A stretch of 64,000 nucleotides of DNA from JBDIAG01 sp047974565 (GTDB lineage Bacteria; Actinomycetota; Actinomycetes; Actinomycetales; CAWJMD01), in NCBI GenBank assembly GCA_047974565.1, contig JBKECN010000067.1:1-64000 (forward strand), given 5' to 3'. Position numbers and translations under genes: made by a program. Positions 26,808 to 35,300 of this stretch are shown here, piece after piece. The notes under the pieces are model-generated. The model saw only the letters and a list, made by a program, of their open reading frames with translations, made no database searches and was not told where the DNA came from. Each line of letters starts with the position of its first letter. Position 1 is the first letter of the stretch.

Positions 26808-29075
26808 TCAGGCGGTGCCCCACGTGTTGGAACTCCAGATCACCTGACCGTTCGGCTTGTACTGCACCAGGTTTCCGTCGTCCTGGACGTACATGGCGGA
26901 GTTGGTGTTGGCGCCGATCCACACCCCGCCCCACTGCACGTCGCGGAACTGGTTGTAGACGATGAGCTTGCCGTCGGTCTGCTGCTTGAGGTAGCTCTGG
27001 ATGCCGCCGGAGGTGCCGCTGTTCCACACCGCACCCCGCGGGGTGTACAGGACGAGGTTGCCGTCGTTCTGCATGACCAAGCGCACCTTGCCGTTGGGGC
27101 TGGTCAGGTACTGCCCGGCCTGCAGGTGCTTGGAGGTGAGCCCGCCACGCACCGGGTCGTTGGTGTCCTGCACGTTGCACAGCGACCAGGAGGCCCAGAT
27201 CGGGGTGCCGTCGGCCCGGTACACCACGAGGTTTCCGTCGTTCTGCATGATGGCGAAGCCACCGGCGTTGTTCGTCGTGTAGGAGGCCCAGGTCGGCTTG
27301 CCGTCGGTGTACATGACGAGGTTGCCGTCGGTCTCCTGCATGACCAGGAAACTCTTCCCCGGGGCCGAGGTGGCGAAGAGCTTGTTGACGCAGGAGTTGC
27401 GCATGATCGCCAAGCCCTCCTTGTCGGTGCCGCTGATCGAGCCGATCTCCAAGCGGTGCTGGCCGTTCAGCGAGGTCAGGCCCTGGCCTTCGATCTTCAC
27501 CTCGCCCGGACGCATGACGTTGATCGCCTTGTTCTGCCGCGCGGGCAGGTCCCGCGCCGCCAGGCCGGTCCGAGCCGCGTTCTGGTGGAAGGTCGGCCAG
27601 TCAGCCCGGCCAAGCGGTTTGGTGGCCTGGTACGCGTAGAACTTGGCCCCGCTGGCGTTGGTCGAGGACACGGTGATGATGGCGTTGCCGCCGTTCTCGC
27701 CGGGCACGATGGTGGGAGCGTTGTAGATCGGGTCGCCGTTGGTCGCCTTGGTCCGCGACATCAGGGTGCCCCAGGCGTTGTAGATGTTGACGAAGTTCTG
27801 CCCCGCGACGATGACCTCCTGGCGGCCGTCGCCGGTGACGTCCGCGATGGACGCACTCGGCTTGATGCCGGTGGCGGTGGAGGTGTTCCCGACGCTCTGG
27901 GTCACGAAGCGCATCGAGCCGTCGGCGGAGATCACGTTGAGCCGGCCGTCGAGGCCGACGATGGCGACCTCCGGGCTACCGTCCAGGTTCAGATCCCCCA
28001 CAGCGGGTGAGGAGAACGACTTGGCGCCGATATTGACCGGCCACCCGGGCAGGGTCTGGCCGAAGCCGTCGAAGGCGTAGACCTCGCGGCCACCGTTCAT
28101 GCAGCCTTGTGGCGGGCAGTAGCTGTCGGGCATGTCGCCGGTACCCACGACGATGTCCAGGCGACCGTCACCATTGAGGTCATCCAGCGCTGGTGAGCTC
28201 CACACGACTTGGTGCGGAACGAGTTTGGGGAAACCAGGCAGAACCTGTCCCGCGCTGTTCACCGCGGTGACGTAGCCGCCCATGGACTTGTCGAACTCCG
28301 CGCAGGGCTGACCGCCGACGCCGTCACAGTCGTAGCCGAAGACGATCTCGTCCTTGCCGTCGCCGTCCAAGTCGCCCAGCGCGGGAGTGGAGTACGAGGT
28401 GTCGTGCAGGAACATGGTGAACTTCTCGCTGAGCCGGCCGCCGATCACGTTGTACACGTGCAGGTGGTGGTCGATGCCGGTGACGATGATCTCGGAGACA
28501 CCGTCCTTGTCGATGTCCTTGATCACCGGGCTGGAGAAGTAGGCCCGGGGATTCACCACTGCTTGAGCGGCGAAGATCTGGTTGCCGGTGCGGCCGTCGT
28601 AGGCCTTGAGCCAGCCGTCGTACGAGGTGGCGGCCACGTCGAGGTGTCCGTCGTTGTTCACGTCCCCGACGGCGGGGGTGCCCACGAGTTCCGCATTGGA
28701 CACCTTGATGCTGCGGATCAACTGGGAGCCGCTGCCCGGGGAGGTCGGCAACGACCAGATCTTCACGGTGCCGTCGCCGAAGCCGCCCAGCACCTCTCGC
28801 GAACCATTGCCGTCCAGGTCGACGACCGCCGTCCCGGAGTAGCGCTCGCCGGACACCGAGCGATAGTCACCACCGTCCAGGGGGGCCGATACTCCACCGT
28901 CCGGGGTGAGGCGGGTGAGCGGGGCCAGTTCGGTGGAGTAGTACGCAGCAGTCGCGGCGGTGGCGGGCCCGGCGACGGCGACCATACCGGCCGCTGCCAT
29001 CGCGCAGGCCGCTGTCGCCGAGACGAAGCGGTGCAGGCTAAACGGGGTCATGAGGGAAGATTCGTCGTGTGCCAT
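26808..29075 (-). CDS. Secreted FG-GAP beta-propeller protein with C-terminal B-lectin
   Basis: About 755 residues. The N terminus is a signal peptide (LHRFVSATAACAMAAAGMVAVAG...). Then come seven calcium-loop motifs of the D-x-[DN]-x-[DN]-G type: DLDGNGSREV, DVNNDGHLDV, DIDKDGVSEI, DLDGDGKDEI, DLNGDGRLDI, DLNLDGSPEV and DVTGDGRQEV, as expected for a seven-bladed FG-GAP/VCBS propeller. The last ~210 residues are a B-lectin with QETDGNLVMY, QNDGNLVVY, QNDGNLVLY and QDDGNLVQY. ATG 29075 is chosen although the upstream site is weak; ATG 29051 is possible. It follows the glycosyltransferase gene by 34 bp. Probably an extracellular adhesin or carbohydrate-binding protein. Confidence 0.9.
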   Translation of the reverse strand: MAHDESSLMTPFSLHRFVSATAACAMAAAGMVAVAGPATAATAAYYSTELAPLTRLTPDGGVSAPLDGGDYRSVSGERYSGTAVVDLDGNGSREVLGGFGDGTVKIWSLPTSPGSGSQLIRSIKVSNAELVGTPAVGDVNNDGHLDVAATSYDGWLKAYDGRTGNQIFAAQAVVNPRAYFSSPVIKDIDKDGVSEIIVTGIDHHLHVYNVIGGRLSEKFTMFLHDTSYSTPALGDLDGDGKDEIVFGYDCDGVGGQPCAEFDKSMGGYVTAVNSAGQVLPGFPKLVPHQVVWSSPALDDLNGDGRLDIVVGTGDMPDSYCPPQGCMNGGREVYAFDGFGQTLPGWPVNIGAKSFSSPAVGDLNLDGSPEVAIVGLDGRLNVISADGSMRFVTQSVGNTSTATGIKPSASIADVTGDGRQEVIVAGQNFVNIYNAWGTLMSRTKATNGDPIYNAPTIVPGENGGNAIITVSSTNASGAKFYAYQATKPLGRADWPTFHQNAARTGLAARDLPARQNKAINVMRPGEVKIEGQGLTSLNGQHRLEIGSISGTDKEGLAIMRNSCVNKLFATSAPGKSFLVMQETDGNLVMYTDGKPTWASYTTNNAGGFAIMQNDGNLVVYRADGTPIWASWSLCNVQDTNDPVRGGLTSKHLQAGQYLTSPNGKVRLVMQNDGNLVLYTPRGAVWNSGTSGGIQSYLKQQTDGKLIVYNQFRDVQWGGVWIGANTNSAMYVQDDGNLVQYKPNGQVIWSSNTWGTA

Positions 29076-29109
29076 CGCCAACCTAACGGTGATCGAGAGT
29101 GAAATTTGG

Positions 29110-29841
29110 CTACTCTCTGCGATCGGGTATTCGGGCACGAATCCCCCAGATCGTGATCTGCCGTAAGGCCTCCAGGACGATCTCCCGGCCCATTTTGGAC
29201 GACCCCTGCTCACGCTCGGTGAAGTCGATCGGCACTTCCACCACCCGAAAGCCCGCCCGAAACGCCCGCCAGGCCATTTCCACCTGAAAGCAGTAGCCCT
29301 GGGAGGTCACGGTGTCCAGATCGATCCGCTTGAGCACCTCGCGGCGGTAGGCGCGAAAGCCTGCGGTCGAGTCGTGCAGCGGCAGTCTCAGCCACCAGCG
29401 GACGTAGGTGTTGGCCCCGCGGCTGAGTAGCCACCGGCGCCTGGACCAGTTGTGCACCCCGCCACCGGGGATGTATCGGGCGCCGATCACCAGGTCGGCC
29501 GAATCGTCCGATGAATCCAGCCTGCTCAGCAAACGCGGTAATTGCTCGGGCGCGTGGGAGCCGTCGGCATCCATCTCCACGAGCACGTCATGCCCACGCT
29601 CCAGCCCCCAGCGCATTCCGGCCCGGTAGGCCGTACCCAGGCCCTGCTTGGCCGGCCGGTGCAGCACCTGCAGCCTCGGCTCTGCGGCGGCGAGTTCATC
29701 GGCAATCGCGCCGGTGCCGTCGGCGGAGTTGTCGTCGACGATAAGGACGTGCACCTCGGGTGCACTCACGAGCAGCCGGCTCACCACGCCAGGCAAGGTG
29801 GACCGCTCGTTGTACGTCGGTATGACGACGAGCGGATTCAT
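29110..29841 (-). CDS. Family 2 glycosyltransferase, polyprenol-phosphate mannose synthase-like
   Basis: 243-residue enzyme with the Dpm1-like GT-A fold: VVIPTYNERSTLP, LIVDDNSADGTG, EMDADGSHAPEQLP (DxD metal site) and VIGARYIPGGGVHNWS, then a conserved FRAYRREVL stretch. No C-terminal membrane segments are present, so it is the soluble type. Such enzymes load mannose on polyprenol phosphate for lipoglycans or protein mannosylation. ATG 29841 has TACGTT seven bases upstream. It is first in an operon with the secreted lectin protein, which could therefore be a mannosylated product; that is inference. Confidence 0.88.
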   Translation of the reverse strand: MNPLVVIPTYNERSTLPGVVSRLLVSAPEVHVLIVDDNSADGTGAIADELAAAEPRLQVLHRPAKQGLGTAYRAGMRWGLERGHDVLVEMDADGSHAPEQLPRLLSRLDSSDDSADLVIGARYIPGGGVHNWSRRRWLLSRGANTYVRWWLRLPLHDSTAGFRAYRREVLKRIDLDTVTSQGYCFQVEMAWRAFRAGFRVVEVPIDFTEREQGSSKMGREIVLEALRQITIWGIRARIPDRRE

Positions 29842-29848
29842 CCGGCGC

Positions 29849-29854
29849 AACGTA
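29849..29854 (-). promoter_or_regulatory. Putative -10 element of the glycosyltransferase gene
   Basis: TACGTT on the minus strand, seven bases before ATG 29841; fits leaderless transcription. Confidence 0.5.
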
Positions 29855-29867
29855 CCCACATAACGGG

Positions 29868-30078
29868 CTCATGACAAATCATCGTCATGAAGGACTCCTG
29901 CCTCACCGCCCCCGTGATTCCCTATGTCCCCTTTGGGCGCATAAATCGCTTGACTCTCTGTAGTTGCTTCACGTCACAGTTGTTTTCACGTCACTGTCGA
30001 TCCGACGTGTCGCCTCGATCGACACCAGACCTGGGGGTGCAGCAGCCTGCTCACCGGCACCGCGCCAGCGAAGCCAGC
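29868..30078. other. Intergenic region with paired direct repeats
   Basis: Relatively AT-rich up to about 30000. TTCACGTCAC occurs twice, at 29968-29977 and 29985-29994 (17-bp spacing), and TCATGA occurs twice near 29870-29890. These may be regulator sites. A plus-strand frame from 29887 exists but resembles no protein and runs into the repeats. Confidence 0.4.
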
Positions 30079-30535
30079 ACCTCCAGCCACACCGGACCCA
30101 ACCGCACCAGCGCTCCACCAACGGCATGCCAACCTCGCCATATGAGACGACTTCGGCATACCCCACGCACCCGCCACCGCCCCGGAACCACCTGAACGCC
30201 AAGACTGCGCCCCCGACACCCCCAGGGCAGGCCCCACCCGCCACACAATCCGACACCTCCAGCCACACCGGACCCAACCGCACCAGCACCCCACCAACGG
30301 CATGCCAACCTCGCCATATGTGACGACTTCGGCATACCCCACGCCCTCCAGCGCCCCGGGACCACCTGAACGCCAGGACTACGCCCCCGACACCCCCAGG
30401 GCAAGCCCCACCCGCCACACAATCCGACACCTCCAGCCACACCGGACCCAACCGCACCAGCACCCCACCAACGGCATGCCAACCTCGCCACATCCGACGA
30501 CTTCGGCATACCCCACGCCCCTGCCACCGGCCCCA
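30079..30535. repeat. ~175-bp tandem repeat, about 2.6 copies
   Basis: Copies begin with ACCTCCAGCCACACC at 30079, 30255 and 30429 (periods 176 and 174). Each contains CAACGGCATGCCAACCTCGC and GACGACTTCGGCATACCCC about 40 bp apart. Minus-strand frames run through it, but the 176/174 periods shift frame between copies and the translations are Trp/Gly/Arg-rich, so it is more likely non-coding. Confidence 0.8.
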
Positions 30536-30678
30536 GCACCAACGTCACGCCAGAGCGACACTGGACGTAGCGGCCGGCGCTCCAGCCCTGGTCCACCGCG
30601 ACAGCCCGGTCCACCGCGACAGCCTGGTCCACCGCAACCGGGTAGCCCGCCTGGCAGGTGCGTCCGTCATAGCGGACG
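30536..30678. other. Intergenic stretch with short repeats
   Basis: No gene supported. Three copies of GGTCCACCGCRAC lie between about 30590 and 30640, a roughly 18-bp tandem. The stretch leads to the DUF885 promoter element. Confidence 0.45.
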
Positions 30679-30684
30679 TAGGCT
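30679..30684 (+). promoter_or_regulatory. Putative -10 element of the DUF885 gene
   Basis: TAGGCT exactly six bases before ATG 30691; no Shine-Dalgarno sequence. Confidence 0.55.
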
Positions 30685-30690
30685 GCCGCA

Positions 30691-32406
30691 ATGAGCCGCC
30701 CACGCAGCGCGATCGACGAGATCGCCGAGAACTACACCCGTGAGCTCCTGACCCTCGACCCGGTCCTGGCCACCAACCTGGGCCTGCCCGGGCACGACGC
30801 GGAGTGGACCGACTACTCCCCCGACGGCGAGCAGGCGCGCCACGACCTGGCCCGCCGCACCCTCACCCACCTCGAGACCGCCACGCCCGCCGATCCGGTG
30901 GACCAGGTCACCCTGGCCGCGATGCGCGAACGCCTGGGCCTCGCCGTCGAGATGCACGAGGCAGGCCTGACCGGTGGGCAGCTGCGGGTGATCGACTGCC
31001 CGGCGCAGCACATCCGGGAGGTCTTCGACCTGGCACCGACCGACACCGAGGACGACTGGGCGGCCATCGGCAAACGCCTGAGCACCCTGCCGGACACCAT
31101 GGACGGGTACCTGCGTTCCCTGCGGATGGCCGTCGAGCAGGGCAGGGCACCGGCCGCGCGCCAGGTGGCCTCGGTGGCGGCGAATGCCCAAAGGTACGCG
31201 GAGAACGGCTTCTTCACCGACTTCGTCGCCTCGACCACCCAGCGCGCAGACCCGCTGCCGTCCACCCTGCTTTCCCAACTCACCGCCGGGGCCGAGGCGT
31301 CGGCCGGCGCCTACCACGAGTTGGCGCGCTTCCTGCGCGAGGAGGTGGCTCCCGTCGCCTCGCCACGCGACGCGGTGGGTCGCGACGCCTACCGGCTCTG
31401 GTCGCGGGAGTTCCTCGGGTCGGAGGTCGACCTCGACGAGACGTACGAATGGGGACTGGCCGAGTTGGCCCGCGTCGAGGATGAGATGCGCCGGGTCGCA
31501 GCCGAGATCGTGCCCGGCGGCGACACGGCCGAGGCGATCGCTGCCCTGGACGCCGACCCCGCCCGACGTCTGGAGGGCACCGACGCCCTGCGCACCTGGA
31601 TGCAACGGGTCTCCGACGAGGCAGTGACGGCCCTGTCAGCCGAGCACTTCGACATCCCGGAGCAGATCCGCCGATTGGAGTGCCGGATCGCCCCGACCCA
31701 GGACGGCGGCATCTACTACACCGGCCCCAGCGACGACCTCAGCCGGCCCGGTCGGATGTGGTGGTCGGTGCCCGAAGGGGTCACCTCGTTCACCACCTGG
31801 CAGGAGACCACCACCGTCTACCACGAGGGGGTGCCCGGGCATCACCTGCAGATCGGGCAGACGGCGGTGCGTTCGGGTCTGCTCAACACCTGGCGGCGGA
31901 TGGTCTGCTGGGTGTCCGGGCACGGCGAGGGGTGGGCCCTGTACGCCGAGCGCCTGATGGACGAACTGGGCTACCTGCAGGACCCGGGAGACCGGATGGG
32001 CATGCTGGACTCGGCCGCCTTCCGCTCCGCGCGGGTGGTGGTGGACATCGGCACCCACTGCGGTCTGGCGGCGCCCGACGAGGTGGGTGGCGGCACCTGG
32101 GACGCGGAGAAGATGTGGGCCTTCCTCACCTCACACTGCCGGGTCGAACACAGCCAGTTGGCCTTCGAACGCGATCGGTACCTGGGGTGGCCGGGTCAGG
32201 CACCCTCCTACAAGGTGGGCGAACGGATCTGGCGACAGCTACGCGAGCAGGCACGAGCCCACGACCCGAACTCGTTCGACCTCAAGGATTTCCACCGCCG
32301 GGCACTGGACGTGGGCTCGGTCGGGCTGGAGGTGCTGGCGACTGCGCTGTCCCCCGCCACCCAGGGGAATGCCGCGGCGCCACCACCAGGTGGTGCCGGC
32401 CGATGA
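30691..32406 (+). CDS. DUF885 family metallopeptidase-like protein
   Basis: 571 residues, largely helical. The family metal motif is present as TVYHEGVPGHHLQI at about residues 378-391, with a second conserved segment SGHGEGWALYAERLMDELG shortly after; the HExxxHH-type pattern suggests a zinc peptidase related to M32-like enzymes. No signal peptide or membrane helix is visible, so it should be cytoplasmic. The gene overlaps maf by four bases and begins an apparent operon with maf and the helicase gene. Substrate unknown. Confidence 0.88.
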   Translation: MSRPRSAIDEIAENYTRELLTLDPVLATNLGLPGHDAEWTDYSPDGEQARHDLARRTLTHLETATPADPVDQVTLAAMRERLGLAVEMHEAGLTGGQLRVIDCPAQHIREVFDLAPTDTEDDWAAIGKRLSTLPDTMDGYLRSLRMAVEQGRAPAARQVASVAANAQRYAENGFFTDFVASTTQRADPLPSTLLSQLTAGAEASAGAYHELARFLREEVAPVASPRDAVGRDAYRLWSREFLGSEVDLDETYEWGLAELARVEDEMRRVAAEIVPGGDTAEAIAALDADPARRLEGTDALRTWMQRVSDEAVTALSAEHFDIPEQIRRLECRIAPTQDGGIYYTGPSDDLSRPGRMWWSVPEGVTSFTTWQETTTVYHEGVPGHHLQIGQTAVRSGLLNTWRRMVCWVSGHGEGWALYAERLMDELGYLQDPGDRMGMLDSAAFRSARVVVDIGTHCGLAAPDEVGGGTWDAEKMWAFLTSHCRVEHSQLAFERDRYLGWPGQAPSYKVGERIWRQLREQARAHDPNSFDLKDFHRRALDVGSVGLEVLATALSPATQGNAAAPPPGGAGR

Positions 32407-33038
32407 CCGCAGCAGTGGACCTGGTGCTCGCTTCGGCGTCCCCGGCCCGCCTGGCCGTGCTGCGAGCCGCCGGTCTGCGGCCACGGGTGCAGGTGTCCGC
32501 GGTGGACGAGGACGCGCAGATGCGCCGGGACGGAGTCAGCGAGCCGACCCAGGTCGCACTCGCGTTGGCCACCGCCAAATGTCTCGACGTGGCGGCGGGC
32601 ATCGACGACGCCCTCGTCCTCGGCTGCGACTCGGTGTTGGAGTTCGACGGGCAGACCCTGGGCAAGCCACCGAGCCCGCAGGCGGCTCGGGACCGTTGGC
32701 GGGCGATGAGCGGACGCACGGGGGTGCTGCACACCGGCCACTGGCTGGTGGACACCCGGGGTGAGGAGTCCCGCGCCGCCGGTGAAGTAGCCTCCACGAC
32801 AGTACATTTCGCAGAGTTAACCCCCGCCGAGATCGACGCCTACGTCGCCACCGGCGAGCCGCTGCGAGTGGCCGGCGCCTTCACCGTGGACGGCCTGGGC
32901 GGCGCCTTCGTCCAGGGCATCGAGGGAGACCACTACAACGTGGTCGGGGTGAGTCTGCCTTTGCTGCGCCGGCTCTGCCAGCGGCTGGGTGTGCCCTGGA
33001 CGGATCTGTGGGTCGCAGCCCCGCAGGGACCGGCATGA
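32403..33038 (+). CDS. Maf-family nucleoside triphosphate pyrophosphatase
   Basis: 211 residues. Maf proteins hydrolyse non-canonical or modified nucleoside triphosphates and are linked to septum inhibition. Key segments: LASASPARLAVLRAAGL at the N terminus, VLGCDSVLEFDG with the conserved Asp, LGKPPSPQAARDRW and GAFTVDGLGGAFVQGIEGDHYNVVGVSL. ATG 32403 overlaps the DUF885 stop (ATGA), and the stop overlaps the helicase start the same way. In actinomycetes maf usually lies between the accE and accA genes. Confidence 0.93.
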   Translation: MTAAVDLVLASASPARLAVLRAAGLRPRVQVSAVDEDAQMRRDGVSEPTQVALALATAKCLDVAAGIDDALVLGCDSVLEFDGQTLGKPPSPQAARDRWRAMSGRTGVLHTGHWLVDTRGEESRAAGEVASTTVHFAELTPAEIDAYVATGEPLRVAGAFTVDGLGGAFVQGIEGDHYNVVGVSLPLLRRLCQRLGVPWTDLWVAAPQGPA

Positions 33039-35170
33039 CGCAGCCGGACCGCATGGACCTGGGCCCGGTGGCCGACCGGGTGCTGCAGTCGCTGGCCGGC
33101 CCCGACGCCCGGCTCCGCGAGGACCAGCGCACGGCGGTCGCCGCCCTCCTGCAGCCGGGGGCGCGGGTGCTCGTCGTGCAGGCCACCGGGTGGGGTAAGT
33201 CGGCGGTGTACTGGGTCGCCACCGGTCTGCGCCGAGCCGCGGGAGCCGGCCCGACACTGGTGATCTCCCCCCTGCTCAGCCTGATGCGCGATCAGGTGGT
33301 CGCCGCGGAACGGGCCGGCCTGCGCACCGCGACCCTCAACTCCTCCAATGTCTCGCAGTGGTCGCAGATCGAGAATGCCCTGTTGGCGGACGATCTCGAC
33401 GTGCTGCTGATCTCCCCGGAGCGATTGGCCAACCCCGGCTTCGGGCAGCGGGTGCTCACCACGCTGGCACCCCGGCTGGGCCTGCTGGTGGTCGACGAGG
33501 CGCACGCCATCTCCGACTGGGGCCACGACTTTCGTCCGGACTACCGTCGGGTTGCCCTGGCTCTGCACCGGCTGGCGCCGAGCACCCCGGTGCTGGCCAC
33601 CACCGCCACCGCCAACGCCCGGGTACGCCAGGACGTGGCCGACCAACTGGGTGCAGAGACCCTGGTGTTGCGGGGTCCGCTGGCCCGGGCCTCGCTGCAG
33701 CTGAGCGTGATCAACGACCTCACCCCGTTGCAGCGTTTCGCCTGGGTGGTGGAGAACCTGCCGAGGCTGAACGGGTCGGGCATCGTCTACGCACTCACCG
33801 TCTCCGATGCGATGCGCCTGGCCGAAGCGGTACAGCACGTCCACGGCCCGGAACTGCCGGTGGCGGCGTACACCGGTCAACTCGACGGCGACACCCGGCA
33901 ACTGCTGGAGGAGCGCCTGCGCGCCAACGAGCTCAAGGCCCTGATCGCCACCAGCGCACTCGGGATGGGTTACGACAAGCCGGATCTCGGCTTCTGCGTC
34001 CATGTGGGGGCGCCACCGTCTCCGGTGTCGTACTACCAGCAGGTGGGGCGGGCGGGGCGCGGTATCGATCACGCCAGCGTGGTGCTGCTGGCCTCGGGCG
34101 CCGATGCCGGAGTGTGGGATTACTTCGCCACGGCCTCCATTCCCAAGCCCGCCGAAGTGACCGCCCTGCTGCAGGTCCTGCCCGGGCCCGGGCAGAGCCC
34201 TGCGTCGGTGCCGGCCCTGGAGGCCGAGTCGGGACTGCGACGCAGCAAGGTCGACCTGCTGCTCAAGCAACTCGCCGTCGACGGAGTCACCGAGCGTGGC
34301 GAGCAGGGGTGGTCTGGCACCGGGGTCGAATGGGCCTATGACGCAGAGCATTACGACGGCGTGCTGGCCACCCGGCGCCGGGAGGCCGACATCATGCGCG
34401 ATTACGCGCTCGGGCGCTGCTGCCTGATGCAGTTGTTGCAGCAGGCGCTGGACGACCCGGACGCGGCCCCGTGCGGGCGGTGCAGCGTCTGCACCGGACA
34501 GTTGCCCGCGGGGCTGAGCCCGATGCCCGAGCTGTCCACCACTCAGGCGGTCGGTGCCGCGCTGCGTTCTCGACCGCTGGTGCTGGAGCCGCGCAAGATG
34601 TGGCCCGGCGGTGAGTTCGGCAGCCGCGGCAGGATCGCCCCGGCCGATGCCGTGGACGAGGGCCGGGTGCTGGTACGCGCCGACGCACCGGAGTGGAGCG
34701 AGTTGGTGGCCGCCTGCTTCGGTTCCACCGCCGCCGCTCAGGCACAGCACGAGCGCACGGCGCCCAGCCCGGCGGCCGCCGCGGACCTGGCCGCCGCCGT
34801 GGTCCGGGTGCTGTCCGGCTGGCGCACCGACTGGGCCGAGCGCCCCGAGGTCGTCGTCGGACTGCCCGCCGCCGGTTACCGCGAGCTGGTGGACCAGTTG
34901 GTCCGCGAGGTCGCCACCGTCGGCCGCCTGGACGAGACCACCATCGACCTGCGGGATGGACCGCCTCCCTCGCGGGACCTGCCGTCGGCGGCCGAGGCGG
35001 CGCACTGGCAGAGCCGGCTCAACGCCGACAGTTCCGAGGTCGCGGGCCGGGTGGTCCTGCTCGTGGTGGACCGATCCCATTCGGGGTGGCCTGCGACGGT
35101 GGCCGGGGCGCTGCTGCGCCGGGCCGGTGCCCGGCGGGTGCTGCCGCTCGTGGTTCACCAGCCCGCCTGA
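33035..35170 (+). CDS. RecQ-like DNA helicase with C-terminal PRTase-like region
   Basis: 711 residues from ATG 33035 (ATGA overlap with maf). Helicase motifs: QATGWGKSAVYW (Walker A), VISPLLSLMRDQV, LVVDEAHAISDWGHDFRPDYR (DEAH plus the RecQ loop), ATTATAN, ATSALGMGYDKPDL and YYQQVGRAGRG. A zinc-binding Cys cluster follows (RCCLMQ...PCGRCSVC at about 460-490). No HRDC domain is visible. Residues ~590-711 instead resemble a phosphoribosyltransferase-like fold (VVGLPAAGYRELV, then VVLLVVDRSHSGWPATVAGA, LLRRAGARRVLPLVV). Likely roles are DNA repair or replication restart. Confidence 0.88.
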   Translation: MTQPDRMDLGPVADRVLQSLAGPDARLREDQRTAVAALLQPGARVLVVQATGWGKSAVYWVATGLRRAAGAGPTLVISPLLSLMRDQVVAAERAGLRTATLNSSNVSQWSQIENALLADDLDVLLISPERLANPGFGQRVLTTLAPRLGLLVVDEAHAISDWGHDFRPDYRRVALALHRLAPSTPVLATTATANARVRQDVADQLGAETLVLRGPLARASLQLSVINDLTPLQRFAWVVENLPRLNGSGIVYALTVSDAMRLAEAVQHVHGPELPVAAYTGQLDGDTRQLLEERLRANELKALIATSALGMGYDKPDLGFCVHVGAPPSPVSYYQQVGRAGRGIDHASVVLLASGADAGVWDYFATASIPKPAEVTALLQVLPGPGQSPASVPALEAESGLRRSKVDLLLKQLAVDGVTERGEQGWSGTGVEWAYDAEHYDGVLATRRREADIMRDYALGRCCLMQLLQQALDDPDAAPCGRCSVCTGQLPAGLSPMPELSTTQAVGAALRSRPLVLEPRKMWPGGEFGSRGRIAPADAVDEGRVLVRADAPEWSELVAACFGSTAAAQAQHERTAPSPAAAADLAAAVVRVLSGWRTDWAERPEVVVGLPAAGYRELVDQLVREVATVGRLDETTIDLRDGPPPSRDLPSAAEAAHWQSRLNADSSEVAGRVVLLVVDRSHSGWPATVAGALLRRAGARRVLPLVVHQPA

Positions 35171-35300
35171 GCCCGTTCCGGTGGGTGAGGACTGATGTGG
35201 TCTTGCCCACTGCGCCCCTGAAAGACGCGGCGGCACGCCCTGACTAGACTCCCGGAGGGCCAGGCGCCGACGCCTGCCGACGAAGGAGCGCGCCAGGACG

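Noticed and set aside
30079..30535. CRISPR array
   Set aside because: Units are about 175 bp and repeated throughout, with no short repeats alternating with unique spacers and no cas genes nearby.
29969..30632. Minus-strand frames through the 175-bp repeats (up to 193 residues)
   Set aside because: Repeat periods 176 and 174 shift frame between copies, and the Trp/Gly/Arg composition matches no family; kept only as a repeat.
32933..35236. 767-residue minus-strand frame opposite the helicase
   Set aside because: Antisense shadow of a gene with full helicase motifs.
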